This document shows, piece by piece, positions 33,196-48,028 of a stretch of 64,000 bases of DNA. The position numbers and the translations under genes are program-made. The notes under the pieces were generated by a model, which worked only from the letters and a program-made list of their open reading frames with translations, was not told where the DNA came from and did not search any database. The stretch comes from Desulfobulbus sp. (GTDB lineage: Bacteria; Desulfobacterota; Desulfobulbia; Desulfobulbales; Desulfobulbaceae), in the NCBI GenBank assembly GCA_031280615.1, contig JAITGO010000023.1, forward strand, positions 1 to 64,000. The letters are read 5' to 3'. Positions within the stretch are counted from its first letter, which is position 1. Every line of letters starts with the position of its first letter.

Positions 33196-34467
33196 TTATT
33201 GGAAAAAACTGACGAATAGCAGCACATTCAACCCGGAAACCACCACTCCGATCGTCCACAGCATGATCTTGGTGGACAGGGGATTGGCATGTTTCCCCAT
33301 CACCGTGGGCGAGGAGGTCAGGTAAATCTGCATCCAGATGGTCAGCGGCAACTGGATGCTCAGGGCCATCTGGGAGACGATCAGCGCCTTGAAGGAGTCG
33401 TTGACCCAAAAGAGCAGCAACAGGGCGCCGATGACCGAGATGCAGACCCCCAGCCGGGAATGGCTGTCCTTGATGTCGTAGGGTTCGTTGAAGATACCGG
33501 CGAAAATCGAGCCGCCGGCCATGGCCGAGGTCACGGTCGAGGCCAGGCCGGCGAACAGCAGCGCCACCGCGAAAACGTCGGCTGCGCTGGTGCCGAGCAG
33601 GGGCACCAGCAGGCTCTGGGCTTGGGGCAGCTCGTCCACCGGGGTGCCGTTCTTGAAGAAGGTGGTGGCTGCCAGCAGGATCATGGCGCTGTTGATCGCC
33701 CAGCCGACCAGCATGCTGAACAGGGTGTCGAACAGTTCGTAATCCAGCTGCTTTTTGATCACCGTCTCGGATTCCAGGTTCCACTGCCGGCTCTGGATGA
33801 TCTCACTGTGGAGAAAGAGGTTGTGCGGCATCACCACCGCGCCCAGCACGCTCATCACGATCATCATGCTCCCTTCCGGCAGCCGGGGGGTGACCCAGGC
33901 GATGCCGGCGCTGGCCCAGTTGATGTCGACCAGAGTCAGTTCATAGAGGAAGGAAAGCCCGATGATCGACACAAAGCCGATGATGATCTTCTCCAGGGTT
34001 TGGTACGATCGGGTGAACAGCATCAGGCCGACAAAGCCCGCCACCAGCAGGGCGCCGGCCTGCATGGGGATGTCGAACAGCATGTTCAGGGCGATGGCCC
34101 CGCCCAGGATTTCGGCCAGGGAGGTCGAGATCGAGGCCAGCATCGCCGAGCCGAGTACCAGCCGCCCGGTCCAGGCGGGAGCGTATCGGGCGGTGGCCTC
34201 GGAAAGACACAGGCCGGTGACGATGCCGAGGTGGGCGACATTGTGCTGAAGCACGATCAGCATGACGGTCGACAGGGTCACCATCCACAGCAGGGCATAG
34301 CCGTAGCGGGCGCCGGCGGCGATGTTGGAGGCCCAGTTGCCCGGATCGATGAAGCCGACCGTGACCAGCAGACCGGGGCCGATATAGCGGAGGACATGGA
34401 GGGCGCCCAGGACCGGTTTGTGGTCGCGGCGGCGCAGGTCGGCGAGAAATTCGACAGGGTTCATCAT
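33196..34467 (-). CDS. NRAMP-family divalent metal transporter
   Basis: The 423-residue protein has about eleven transmembrane helices and both metal-binding signatures: DPGN in helix 1 (TVGFIDPGNWASNIAAGA) and MPHN in helix 6 (LGAVVMPHNLFLHSEII). It imports Mn2+, Fe2+ or similar ions with protons across the inner membrane. ATG 34467 has AAGGAGC upstream. It lies between the phosphofructokinase gene (same strand) and the divergent pst operon. Confidence 0.9.
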   Translation of the reverse strand: MMNPVEFLADLRRRDHKPVLGALHVLRYIGPGLLVTVGFIDPGNWASNIAAGARYGYALLWMVTLSTVMLIVLQHNVAHLGIVTGLCLSEATARYAPAWTGRLVLGSAMLASISTSLAEILGGAIALNMLFDIPMQAGALLVAGFVGLMLFTRSYQTLEKIIIGFVSIIGLSFLYELTLVDINWASAGIAWVTPRLPEGSMMIVMSVLGAVVMPHNLFLHSEIIQSRQWNLESETVIKKQLDYELFDTLFSMLVGWAINSAMILLAATTFFKNGTPVDELPQAQSLLVPLLGTSAADVFAVALLFAGLASTVTSAMAGGSIFAGIFNEPYDIKDSHSRLGVCISVIGALLLLFWVNDSFKALIVSQMALSIQLPLTIWMQIYLTSSPTVMGKHANPLSTKIMLWTIGVVVSGLNVLLFVSFFQ

Positions 34468-34590
34468 CTTGCGCGCTCCTTGTGCGCGGCGCGGCGGTAC
34501 CGCGTCCATCCCCGGCGGCCGGTCGGCCGTGGGGTCGGTCGATGTTCATCAGTGCTTTTTAATCACTTTGACCGGCGACATGCAAGAATC

Positions 34591-34617
34591 CTAACGGAAA
34601 TCTAACCGGGGCCGAAC
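34591..34617 (+). promoter_or_regulatory. Pho-box-like repeats upstream of pstC
   Basis: CTAAC 34591-34595, CTAAC 34602-34606 and CGAAC 34613-34617 recur with an 11-nt period, the same motif and spacing as between phoB and phoU. They lie 36 nt upstream of the chosen pstC start, so they may overlap the promoter's -35 region. Confidence 0.65.
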
Positions 34618-34652
34618 CCGGTTTGAATAAAGCGTCGGTAGGGTCTCGGACA

Positions 34653-36077
34653 ATGAACGAGGCCCTTTGCCCCCTGACCGACGGTGCCGCCATGTCTTCT
34701 TCCCTGCTCATTGCCCTGATCCTGCTGCTGTCTTCGCTGGCCTATTGGCTGGGCTGCCGACGTGCCGTCGCCCTGGCGCAGCGGCCATCGGCGGCCCGGT
34801 TGCATTCCCGGCCCGGCTATTACGGCGTTCTGGCCGGGGTGTGGTGCGGCCTGCCGGCCCTGCTCATCGTGGCGGTCTGGCACCTGGCCGCCGACCCGCT
34901 GCTGACCCGGATGGCCATGAACGGGGTCGCCGCGGCCAAGGGAGTCGTCAGTCCGGATCAGGTCGATTTGCTGGTCAACGACATGCGCAACCTGGTGGCC
35001 GGCAACGTGGTGATGCACGAGGTCGATCCCCTGATCCAGGCCGCGGCCGACCAGTATATCGGCCTGCAACGGCTCAGCGACCTGGCTCTGGCGACGGTGG
35101 CTCTGGCCACAGCCCTGGCTGGCGTCTCCCTGTTCCTGGGGCGGATCCGGCCGGCGTTGCGGGCTCGAAACCAGGTCGAACGCATCGTCAAGATCGTCCT
35201 CACCCTTTGTTCCACCTTTGCCGTGTTCGTCACCGTCGGCATCGTACTGTCGGTGCTGTTCGAGTCGATCCGGTTTTTCCAGCAGATTTCGCCGGCCGAT
35301 TTCCTCTTCGGCCTCAAGTGGAGCCCGCAGATGGCCATCCGGGCCGATCAGGCGGGTAGTTCCGGCAGTTTCGGGGCGATACCGGTGCTCGCCGGCACCT
35401 TCCTCATCTCCGGCATCGCCATGGCCATTGCCGTGCCGCTGGGCCTGATGTCGGCCATTTACCTTTCCGAATACGCCAGCTCCAGGTTCCGGGCCGTGGT
35501 CAAACCGCTCCTGGAGATCCTGGCCGGCGTGCCCACCGTGGTCTACGGCTTTTTCGCGGCCCTGGTGGTGGCGCCGGCCATCCGGAACCTGGGCGGGCTG
35601 GCCGGCCTGCCGGTGGCCTCGGAAAGCGCCCTGGCCGCCGGGCTGGTGATGGGGATCATGATCATTCCCTTTGTCTCCTCGCTCTCCGACGATGTCATCA
35701 ATGCCGTGCCCCAATCGCTGCGCGACGGCTCCTACGGCCTGGGGGCCACCAAGAGCGAGACCATCAAGCTGGTCATCCTGCCCGCGGCCCTGCCCGGCAT
35801 CGTCGGCTCGATCCTGCTGGCAGTGTCGCGGGCCATCGGCGAGACCATGATCGTGGTCATGGCCGCCGGCCTGGCCGCCAATCTCACCTTCAATCCCCTG
35901 CAGGCGGTGACCACCGTGACCGTGCAGATCGTCACCCTGTTGGTCGGCGACCAGGAGTTCGACAGCCCCAAAACCCTGGCAGCCTTTGCCCTGGGCATGT
36001 TGCTGTTCGCGGTCACCCTGGCGCTCAATGTGGCCGCCCTCTATGTGGTGCGCAAATACCGTGAAGAATATGAATAG
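34653..36077 (+). CDS. pstC: Phosphate ABC transporter permease PstC (long form)
   Basis: The 474-residue protein is longer than the usual 300 because of an N-terminal part with extra transmembrane helices and a periplasmic loop (about residues 1-175). The permease core holds the EAA loop region (LRDGSYGLGATKSETIKLVI) and SRAIGETMIVVMAAG, conserved in PstC. With PstA it forms the channel of the high-affinity phosphate transporter. ATG 34653 is taken; ATG 34692 is also possible. Pho-box-like repeats lie upstream, and pstA overlaps its end by 8 nt. Confidence 0.92.
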   Translation: MNEALCPLTDGAAMSSSLLIALILLLSSLAYWLGCRRAVALAQRPSAARLHSRPGYYGVLAGVWCGLPALLIVAVWHLAADPLLTRMAMNGVAAAKGVVSPDQVDLLVNDMRNLVAGNVVMHEVDPLIQAAADQYIGLQRLSDLALATVALATALAGVSLFLGRIRPALRARNQVERIVKIVLTLCSTFAVFVTVGIVLSVLFESIRFFQQISPADFLFGLKWSPQMAIRADQAGSSGSFGAIPVLAGTFLISGIAMAIAVPLGLMSAIYLSEYASSRFRAVVKPLLEILAGVPTVVYGFFAALVVAPAIRNLGGLAGLPVASESALAAGLVMGIMIIPFVSSLSDDVINAVPQSLRDGSYGLGATKSETIKLVILPAALPGIVGSILLAVSRAIGETMIVVMAAGLAANLTFNPLQAVTTVTVQIVTLLVGDQEFDSPKTLAAFALGMLLFAVTLALNVAALYVVRKYREEYE

Positions 36078-37374
36078 GCATACGGAAGACAACAGCCGGT
36101 TCAACGAACCGGACGGCATGGGCGCCACCGCCAAGGTTCAGGCCGGTTTGGCGGCCCGCTATCGCAAGGAGCGGCGTTTCAGGTTGTTCGGGCTTGCGGC
36201 CATTGCCGCCAGTCTGCTGTTTTTGGTGGTGCTGCTCGGCTCGATCGTGGCCAAAGGCTACACCGCCTTCTGGCAGACTCAGATATTGCTCGATATCCAT
36301 TTCGATCCGGCGGTGCTCGATGTCAACAACCTCGCCACCGCCAACTATGCCGCCTTGGTGCGGGAAGCGACCTTGCGTCTTTTTCCGCAGGCGGCAAGCC
36401 GGCAGGACCAGCGGGCCCTCGCCAAATTGGTCAGCACCGGCGTCGCCTATCAGGTGCAGGAGATAGTGACGAGCAAGCCGGAGTTGATCGGCTCCATCAT
36501 ACCGATCTGGGTGGTGGCCGACGACGAGGTCGACATGTTCGTCAAGGGGTACATTCCCCGAGAGGTGCCCGAAAACGAGCGCCGGATCAGCGACAAGCAG
36601 GCGGCCTGGATCGATCAGCTTGCCGCCGCCGAACGGCTGCGGCAAGGCTTCAATGCGACCTTTTTCCAGGCGGGCGATTCCCGCGAACCCGAACTGGCAG
36701 GCATCCGAGGGGCGGCCATGGGCTCGCTGTTCACCCTGGCCGTCACCCTGACGCTCAGCTTTCCCATCGGCGTGGCCGCTGCGGTTTATCTGGAGGAGTT
36801 CGCGCCCAAAAATCGTTGGACCGACCTGGTCGAAGTCAACATCAACAATCTGGCTGCCATCCCATCGATCGTCTTCGGCCTGCTCGGATTGGCCGTTTTT
36901 CTCGATTTCATGCACCTGCCTCGCTCCGCCTCTCTGGTCGGCGGCCTGGTGCTGACTCTGATGACTTTGCCGACGGTCATCATTGCCAGCCGAGCCTCGC
37001 TGAAATCGGTGCCGCCCTCGATCCGCGAGGCTGCCCTGGGGATCGGAGCCTCGCAGGTCCAGACCATTGTCCACCATGTTCTGCCGCTGGCCATGCCCGG
37101 CATGATGACCGGGGCCATCATCGGCATGGCCCGAGCCCTGGGCGAAACCGCCCCGCTGCTGATGATCGGCATGGTGGCCTTCATTGTCGACATTCCGCAC
37201 AGTTTCAGCGATCCGGCCACGGCGCTGCCGGTGCAGATCTATCTGTGGGCCGACAGCCCGGAGCGCGCCTTTGTCGAGCGGACTTCGGCGGCGATCATGG
37301 TCCTGCTCCTCCTGTTGCTGGCCATGAACGCCGCCGCGGTCCTGCTGCGCAATAAGTTCGAACGCCGCTGGTAA
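36070..37374 (+). CDS. pstA: Phosphate ABC transporter permease PstA (long form)
   Basis: The 434-residue protein has an N-terminal helix (LFGLAAIAASLLFLVVLLGS), a periplasmic insertion of about 170 residues, and the PstA permease core with FLDFMHLPRSASLVGGLVLT, IREAALGIGASQVQTIVHHV and MARALGETAPLLMIGM. It pairs with PstC. The ATG at 36070 overlaps the pstC end by 8 nt, so the two are coupled. The long insertion is shared in kind with PstC, a variant seen in several proteobacteria. Confidence 0.92.
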   Translation: MNRHTEDNSRFNEPDGMGATAKVQAGLAARYRKERRFRLFGLAAIAASLLFLVVLLGSIVAKGYTAFWQTQILLDIHFDPAVLDVNNLATANYAALVREATLRLFPQAASRQDQRALAKLVSTGVAYQVQEIVTSKPELIGSIIPIWVVADDEVDMFVKGYIPREVPENERRISDKQAAWIDQLAAAERLRQGFNATFFQAGDSREPELAGIRGAAMGSLFTLAVTLTLSFPIGVAAAVYLEEFAPKNRWTDLVEVNINNLAAIPSIVFGLLGLAVFLDFMHLPRSASLVGGLVLTLMTLPTVIIASRASLKSVPPSIREAALGIGASQVQTIVHHVLPLAMPGMMTGAIIGMARALGETAPLLMIGMVAFIVDIPHSFSDPATALPVQIYLWADSPERAFVERTSAAIMVLLLLLLAMNAAAVLLRNKFERRW

Positions 37375-37381
37375 TGCAACC

Positions 37382-37408
37382 GGAACCGTTTGCTAACGGA
37401 AAGCAAAT
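37382..37408 (+). promoter_or_regulatory. Weak Pho-box-like repeats before pstS
   Basis: GGAAC 37382-37386, CTAAC 37393-37397 and CAAAT 37404-37408 recur with an 11-nt period in the pstA-pstS gap. Only the middle copy is a full match, so this is a weaker call than the two other arrays. It could give pstS its own promoter. Confidence 0.4.
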
Positions 37409-37472
37409 AGAACGGGTGTACCGTTCTGGGCAGCAAACGAACGAACAGATCAATTTTTTCAGGAGATCATCC

Positions 37473-38528
37473 ATGCAGAAATTCGCACGTATCCTGGTCG
37501 CCGCCGCGCTGTTCGCCGGCTCGGCCGCCCCTGCCCTGGCCGCCGAGGGCCGCGATTACATCTCGATCGTCGGCTCGTCCACGGTCTACCCCTTTACCAC
37601 CGCCGTGGCCGAGCAATTCGGCAAGACCACCAAGTTCAAGACCCCGAAGATCGAATCCACCGGTACTGGCGGCGGCTTGAAGCTGTTCTGCGCCGGTGCC
37701 GGGGTCGATACCCCGGATGTGGCCAATGCCTCGCGCCCGATCAAGAAGTCGGAAATCGAGACCTGCGCCAAGAACGGCGTCTCCCAGATCGTCGAGATCA
37801 AGGTCGGCTACGACGGCATTGTCCTGGCCAACAGCAAGAAGGCCGAGCAGATGCAACTGAGCCGTAAGGACCTCTACCTGGCCCTGGCCAAGGACGTGCC
37901 CAGTCCCGAGGGCGGCGACCGGCTGGTGGCCAACCCCTACAAGACGTGGAAGGACGTCAATCCCAAGCTGCCGGCGAACAAGATCGAGGTGTTGGGGCCG
38001 CCGCCCACCTCGGGCACCCGCGATGCTTTTGTCGAGATGGTCATGGACCACGGTTGCGCCGAATTCCCCCAGATCAAGGCGCTGCAGGCCGCAGACGAGA
38101 AGAAATTCAAGGCGATCTGCCAGACCCTGCGTGAGGACGGCGCCTATATCGAGGCCGGCGAGAACGACAACCTGATCGTCCAGAAGCTCGAGGCCAATCC
38201 CAGGAGCGTGGGCATCTTCGGCTTCAGCTTCCTCGATCAGAACGCCGACAAGATCCAGGCCTCGGCCATCGATGGCGAACTGCCGGAATTCAAGACCATT
38301 GCCGATGGCAAGTATCCGGTGGCCCGGCCGCTGTTCATCTATGTCAAGAAGGACCATGTCGGCAAGATCCCCGGCATGGCCGAGTTTCTGGCCGAGTTCG
38401 CCAGCGACCGCGCCTGGGGCGAGCAAGGATATCTGGCGGAAAAGGGCCTGATCCCCATGCCGAAGGACGAGCAGAAGGCCATGGCCGCCGTTGCCAAGGC
38501 CCTGAGCGCGATGGTGAATAAAAAATAA
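37473..38528 (+). CDS. pstS: Periplasmic phosphate-binding protein PstS
   Basis: The 351-residue protein has a signal peptide (MQKFARILVAAALFAGSAAP, cleavage after ALA-AEG), then the phosphate-binding loops ISIVGSSTVYPFTTAVAEQF and PPPTSGTRDAFVEM. Its C-terminal half keeps the substrate-binding fold (LIVQKLEANPRSVGIFGFSF). It delivers phosphate to PstC/PstA. AGGAG lies 7 nt before ATG 37473. It comes third in the operon, after the permeases, rather than first as in E. coli. Confidence 0.94.
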   Translation: MQKFARILVAAALFAGSAAPALAAEGRDYISIVGSSTVYPFTTAVAEQFGKTTKFKTPKIESTGTGGGLKLFCAGAGVDTPDVANASRPIKKSEIETCAKNGVSQIVEIKVGYDGIVLANSKKAEQMQLSRKDLYLALAKDVPSPEGGDRLVANPYKTWKDVNPKLPANKIEVLGPPPTSGTRDAFVEMVMDHGCAEFPQIKALQAADEKKFKAICQTLREDGAYIEAGENDNLIVQKLEANPRSVGIFGFSFLDQNADKIQASAIDGELPEFKTIADGKYPVARPLFIYVKKDHVGKIPGMAEFLAEFASDRAWGEQGYLAEKGLIPMPKDEQKAMAAVAKALSAMVNKK

Positions 38529-38741
38529 TACCTGCATCCTGTGGGCAGGCCGCTTGAGGTACAAAACGATGCGCTCGCATCCGGCCCGATGCCCGACGGG
38601 CGATACGGGGCGGACCCGGCTGGCGGTGGCAAGGTTGTCGCCGTCGGTCGGACCGCCTTCGCTGGTTCAGGATGGAAATGAGGGGAAAAAGCCGTTTCGT
38701 GCCGGCAGGGCGGGCGGCATCCCCGCGGAGGTGGAGCAATA

Positions 38742-39635
38742 ATGGCTGCGATTCTGGGTACGGTCCTTGATATGCGTGACGTGGCGAGGGAAAAAAACGA
38801 GGCGGATGCGGCCGTGGCGGCCAGGGTGCGCAAGGTAGACCGCGACCAGCGCCAAACCGTGGGCCTGCCCTTTGTCGAGGAGCCCCGGATGATCTGCCGG
38901 GAGGTCAACGTCTATTACGGCGACAAGCACGCCATCAAAAATGTCAGCATCGATGTCGGCAAGAACGAGGTGTTGGCCATGATCGGCCCCTCTGGCTGCG
39001 GCAAGTCGACCTTTCTCCGCTGCCTCAACCGGATGAACGACACCGTGGCCGGCTGCCGGGTCACCGGGGAAATAGTGCTGGACGACCTTGACATCTACGA
39101 CCGCAAGGTGGACGTGGTGCCGCTGCGGGCTCGGGTGGGCATGGTCTTCCAGAAACCCAATCCCTTTCCCAAATCGATTTTCGACAATGTGGCCTACGGA
39201 CCCAAGATCCACGGCCTGGCCGGCAGCAAGTCCGAGCTCCGGGACATTGTCGAGGGATCGCTGAAAAAGGCCGGCCTGTGGAACGAGGTCAGCGACCGCC
39301 TCGACCAGCCGGGCACCGGGCTGTCCGGTGGCCAGCAGCAACGGCTCTGCATCGCCCGCGCCATTGCCGTGCGGCCCGAGGTCATCCTCATGGACGAACC
39401 CTGTTCCGCCCTCGATCCCATTGCCACCGCCACAGTGGAAGACCTGATTACCGAGCTCAAGGAGCAGTACACCATCGTCATCGTCACCCACAACATGCAG
39501 CAGGCGGCGCGCGTTTCTCAGCGCACCGCCTACTTCCACCTCGGCGATCTGGTCGAGGTCGGCTCCACGGACCGTATTTTCACCAATCCCCGACACCAGC
39601 TGACCGAGGACTACATCACCGGCCGATTCGGTTGA
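38742..39635 (+). CDS. pstB: Phosphate ABC transporter ATPase PstB
   Basis: The 297-residue ATPase has Walker A ([20 protein letters not shown]), the Q-loop ([20 protein letters not shown]), the ABC signature [16 protein letters not shown], Walker B ([13 protein letters not shown]) and the His switch ([15 protein letters not shown]). An N-terminal extension of about 49 charged residues precedes the usual start. ATG 38742 has GGAGG upstream; an internal ATG at 38889 also has GAGGAG and gives a standard 248 residues. The gap to pstS is 213 nt with no gene. Confidence 0.95.
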   Translation: MAAILGTVLDMRDVAREKNEADAAVAARVRKVDRDQRQTVGLPFVEEPRMICREVNVYYGDKHAIKNVSIDVGKNEVLAMIGPSGCGKSTFLRCLNRMNDTVAGCRVTGEIVLDDLDIYDRKVDVVPLRARVGMVFQKPNPFPKSIFDNVAYGPKIHGLAGSKSELRDIVEGSLKKAGLWNEVSDRLDQPGTGLSGGQQQRLCIARAIAVRPEVILMDEPCSALDPIATATVEDLITELKEQYTIVIVTHNMQQAARVSQRTAYFHLGDLVEVGSTDRIFTNPRHQLTEDYITGRFG

Positions 39636-39694
39636 TCCCCGGCGCCGCAGGCCTTAGTTCGAGGAAATCGGCCGGTGCCGGCATTGCAGCCGGT

Positions 39695-39868
39695 TTATCT
39701 CCGGCGGTAATAGGGGCCTCCCTGGCGGTATTGATCGTAGGTATCGTAGGATCGATCATAGTACCTGGACTGGCCAGGGCCGTGATGGTGTCCATATCCG
39801 GGCCAGCAACATCCGCCAAGGGCCAGCAGAACGGCCAAAACGACGCTACCAACAAACATCCTGTTCAT
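39695..39868 (-). CDS. Small Tyr/Arg-rich lipoprotein (57 aa)
   Basis: This short gene encodes a lipoprotein signal (MNRMFVGSVVLAVLLALGGC, lipobox LGGC with Cys20) and a 38-residue tail rich in Gly, His, Tyr, Asp and Arg (CWPGYGHHHG, YYDRSYDTYDQYRQGGPYYR). A good ribosome site (GGAGAG) lies 5 nt before the ATG. It is convergent with pstB. No family is recognised; such small tyrosine-rich lipoproteins are easily missed by gene finders. Confidence 0.65.
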   Translation of the reverse strand: MNRMFVGSVVLAVLLALGGCCWPGYGHHHGPGQSRYYDRSYDTYDQYRQGGPYYRRR

Positions 39869-40206
39869 TGCTCTCTCCTTTCACTGCGTTCATGGTTGAT
39901 GCATCGGAACGAACTGTCCTGACAAAGCATGCGCGATGCCAGGGGCTCAGGGAGAAGGGGTGATGGAAAAAGAATGAATGAAATTACCAGGTTGAACGGG
40001 AAAGGTGTCCTGCGGGGCCAGAGTTCGACCCCTGGGTGGATATTTTTTACCCAGTTGTCGGGGGCGTGGCAAAAGTTTTTTGGAAATATGGAGTTAAAAC
40101 AAGATGTTGCAAGTTGAAATTCCCGGCAATGGCAACCGCGCCGGATGGATAGTTGTTGCCCAGGTGATCAGGGGGTACGGGGAAGGGCGATCGAGGGGCC
40201 GGCCGG
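39869..40206. other. 338-nt gap ahead of the gltD end
   Basis: I see no convincing gene. A 47-residue plus-strand frame from 39974 (MNEITRLNGKGVLRGQSSTP) has only a weak ribosome site. The promoter of the small lipoprotein should lie in the first 80 nt. No clear terminator for gltD is seen. Confidence 0.35.
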
Positions 40207-41640
<1,434 letters not shown>

Positions 41641-41647
41641 TTAAGGG

Positions 41648-46096
<4,449 letters not shown>

Positions 46097-46227
46097 GCCA
46101 GGTCCCGCCGGTTGAAGAATAATGAATGATGTTAAGCATCAGTCGCCGGAATAAGCAACAGGAATCGTTCTCGGGTGATGTAACTGTTTTTGAGTGTTTT
46201 ATTGATAAATCGGTATTGGCCTTTATT

Positions 46228-46245
46228 TACCGAGTATATCCGGTA
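46228..46245. promoter_or_regulatory. Inverted repeat upstream of gltB
   Basis: TACCG (46228-46232) and CGGTA (46241-46245) flank AGTATATC in the AT-rich 230-nt region between divergent gltB and the DHH/CBS gene. It may be an operator for either; no sigma-54 type promoter is evident. Confidence 0.3.
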
Positions 46246-46329
46246 TATTGCATCAAAGGGTCCATTGTTTTCGCATACGGTGTCTGTTGCTGCGGCCGCC
46301 GTTGAACTTTTTTACGTCTTCGATGCTCC

Positions 46330-47628
46330 ATGCAGATTGCCACCACGCACCGCAATACCGACTTCGACGGGCTGGCCTCCATCGTGGCGGCCACCCTGCT
46401 GTATCCGGGCACCGTTGCCGTGTGCCCGAAAAACGTCAATCCCAATGTCCACCGCTTTCTCTCCCTGCACAAGACCTCCTTCGACATCATCCTGGCCGGC
46501 GAAGTCGACCCGGAAGCGGTCAATCGCCTGATCGTCGTCGACACCAACCAATGGCGGCGGCTCGACCGGGTCGACTGTCTCCGGGGGCGGGACAACGTCG
46601 AGGTGGTGCTGTGGGATCACCACATGGGCCTGGGCGACATCCAGCCCACCTGGCAGTGCGTCGAGAAGATCGGCGCCACCATCACCCTGCTGGTGCGGGA
46701 AATCAGGGAGCGGAAGCTAGCGCTTACCCCGTTGCAGGCCACCTTGTACCTGATCGGCCTCTACGAGGACACCGGCCAGCTGACCTTCAGCTCCACCACC
46801 CCGGAAGACGCCCGCGCGGCCGCCTTTCTCCTGGAGCAGGGCGCGGACTTGACCATTGCCGTCGATTTCCTCAACATGGCCTACGGCGAGATGCAGAAAA
46901 AGGTGCTGTTCCGTCTGATGCGCGACGCCGAGCAACACGATATCAAGGGGAAAAAGGTGGGGATCGGCGTGGTCCACATCGACAAGCATGTCGAGCTGTC
47001 CATGGTGGTGCAGCTCTATGGCAAGATCGTCAACGCCGATGCGGTGTTCGTGATCTTTGTCAACGAAGGCGGCGGCTATTTCATCATCGGCCGCAGTTCG
47101 ACGCCGGAGATCAACGTCAACAACATGCTGCAGCGATTCGGCGGCGGCGGCCATCCGGGAGCGGGGTCGGCGACCATCACCGACACCAAGATGACACCCG
47201 TCGAGGTCCGGCAGAAAATCATCGCCGCCCTGCACGAAATGCAGCGCGGCGCGGCCCTGGTGGCGGACATGATGTCCTTTCCGGTGACCACGGTATCGCC
47301 TGAGACCACCATGGATCAGATCCGGCACATCATGGAGGAAGAACGGATTCGCGGGGTGCTGGTCGCGGAAAACGAATGCCTGCGCGGCATCGTTGTGCTG
47401 TGGGATTTGAAGAAGCTGCGGCTGAACAAGCAGTGGAACAGTCCGGTCAAGGCCTTCATGAACCGGCAGGTCACCACCATCGCGCCCGACGCCCTGGCCA
47501 GCGAGGCGGCGGAATTGATGGTGCAGAAGAACATCGGCCACCTGCCGGTGGTGCAGGGGGAAAAGGTGATCGGCATCGTCACCCGCACCGACATCATCAA
47601 CTATCTGTACGGTATGCTGCCGACCTGA
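46330..47628 (+). CDS. DHH/DHHA1 phosphoesterase with two CBS domains
   Basis: The 432-residue protein has a DHH domain (ATTHRNTDFDGLASIVAAT, IVVDTNQWRRL, LWDHHMGLGD), a DHHA1 domain with GRSSTPEINVNNMLQRFGGG and GHPGAGSA, then a CBS pair (VADMMSFPVTTVSPETTMDQ and VKAFMNRQVTTIAPDALASE). The arrangement equals the N-terminal half of certain bacterial tRNA nucleotidyltransferase/poly(A)-polymerase-like proteins, but the polymerase domain is absent. It probably cleaves a small nucleotide or short RNA, with the CBS pair binding adenosine nucleotides. Substrate unknown. Confidence 0.85.
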   Translation: MQIATTHRNTDFDGLASIVAATLLYPGTVAVCPKNVNPNVHRFLSLHKTSFDIILAGEVDPEAVNRLIVVDTNQWRRLDRVDCLRGRDNVEVVLWDHHMGLGDIQPTWQCVEKIGATITLLVREIRERKLALTPLQATLYLIGLYEDTGQLTFSSTTPEDARAAAFLLEQGADLTIAVDFLNMAYGEMQKKVLFRLMRDAEQHDIKGKKVGIGVVHIDKHVELSMVVQLYGKIVNADAVFVIFVNEGGGYFIIGRSSTPEINVNNMLQRFGGGGHPGAGSATITDTKMTPVEVRQKIIAALHEMQRGAALVADMMSFPVTTVSPETTMDQIRHIMEEERIRGVLVAENECLRGIVVLWDLKKLRLNKQWNSPVKAFMNRQVTTIAPDALASEAAELMVQKNIGHLPVVQGEKVIGIVTRTDIINYLYGMLPT

Positions 47629-47656
47629 CCCGGCCGGGAAGGGGGCGGTCCGGCGA

Positions 47657-47998
47657 TCAGCCCGGAGGCCAGGCCATGTGGCGTCCGCCCAGAATGTGCA
47701 TGTGCAGGTGGAAAACGGTCTGGCCCGCCTGGGCGCCGTTGTTGAACACCAACCGATAGTGCGGTATTCCTTCCTTGCGGGCGATTTCGTTGCCCACCCG
47801 TATCAACTTGCCCACCACTCTCTCGTCTTCCTCGGCGACCGCCACCGGCCCGCTGAGGTGTTTTTTCGGGATCACCAGAATATGGACCGGGGCCTGGGGC
47901 GCGATGTCGCGGAAAGCCAGGACGTCGTCGTCCTCGTAGAGTTTGCTGGCCGGGATTTCTCCCCGGATAATCTTGCAGAACAAACAATTGTCGGGCAT
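47657..47998 (-). CDS. HIT-family nucleotide hydrolase (HinT-like)
   Basis: The 113-residue protein shows CLFCKIIRGEIPASKLYEDD, LVIPKKHLSG and the catalytic HIT motif HLHMHILGG near the C-terminus. HinT proteins are dimeric purine-nucleoside phosphoramidases of the cytoplasm. Two N-terminal cysteines (CLFC) are common in the family. It lies 30 nt upstream of the end of the next minus-strand gene, so they may be co-transcribed. Confidence 0.93.
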   Translation of the reverse strand: MPDNCLFCKIIRGEIPASKLYEDDDVLAFRDIAPQAPVHILVIPKKHLSGPVAVAEEDERVVGKLIRVGNEIARKEGIPHYRLVFNNGAQAGQTVFHLHMHILGGRHMAWPPG

Positions 47999-48028
47999 AA
48001 GAACCTCTCGTGTGGGGGCTGGGAATGG

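Noticed and set aside
34602-36134. A 510-codon minus-strand frame opposite pstC
   Set aside because: It is antisense to pstC, rich in His/Gln/Gly/Asp repeats, and has no domain.
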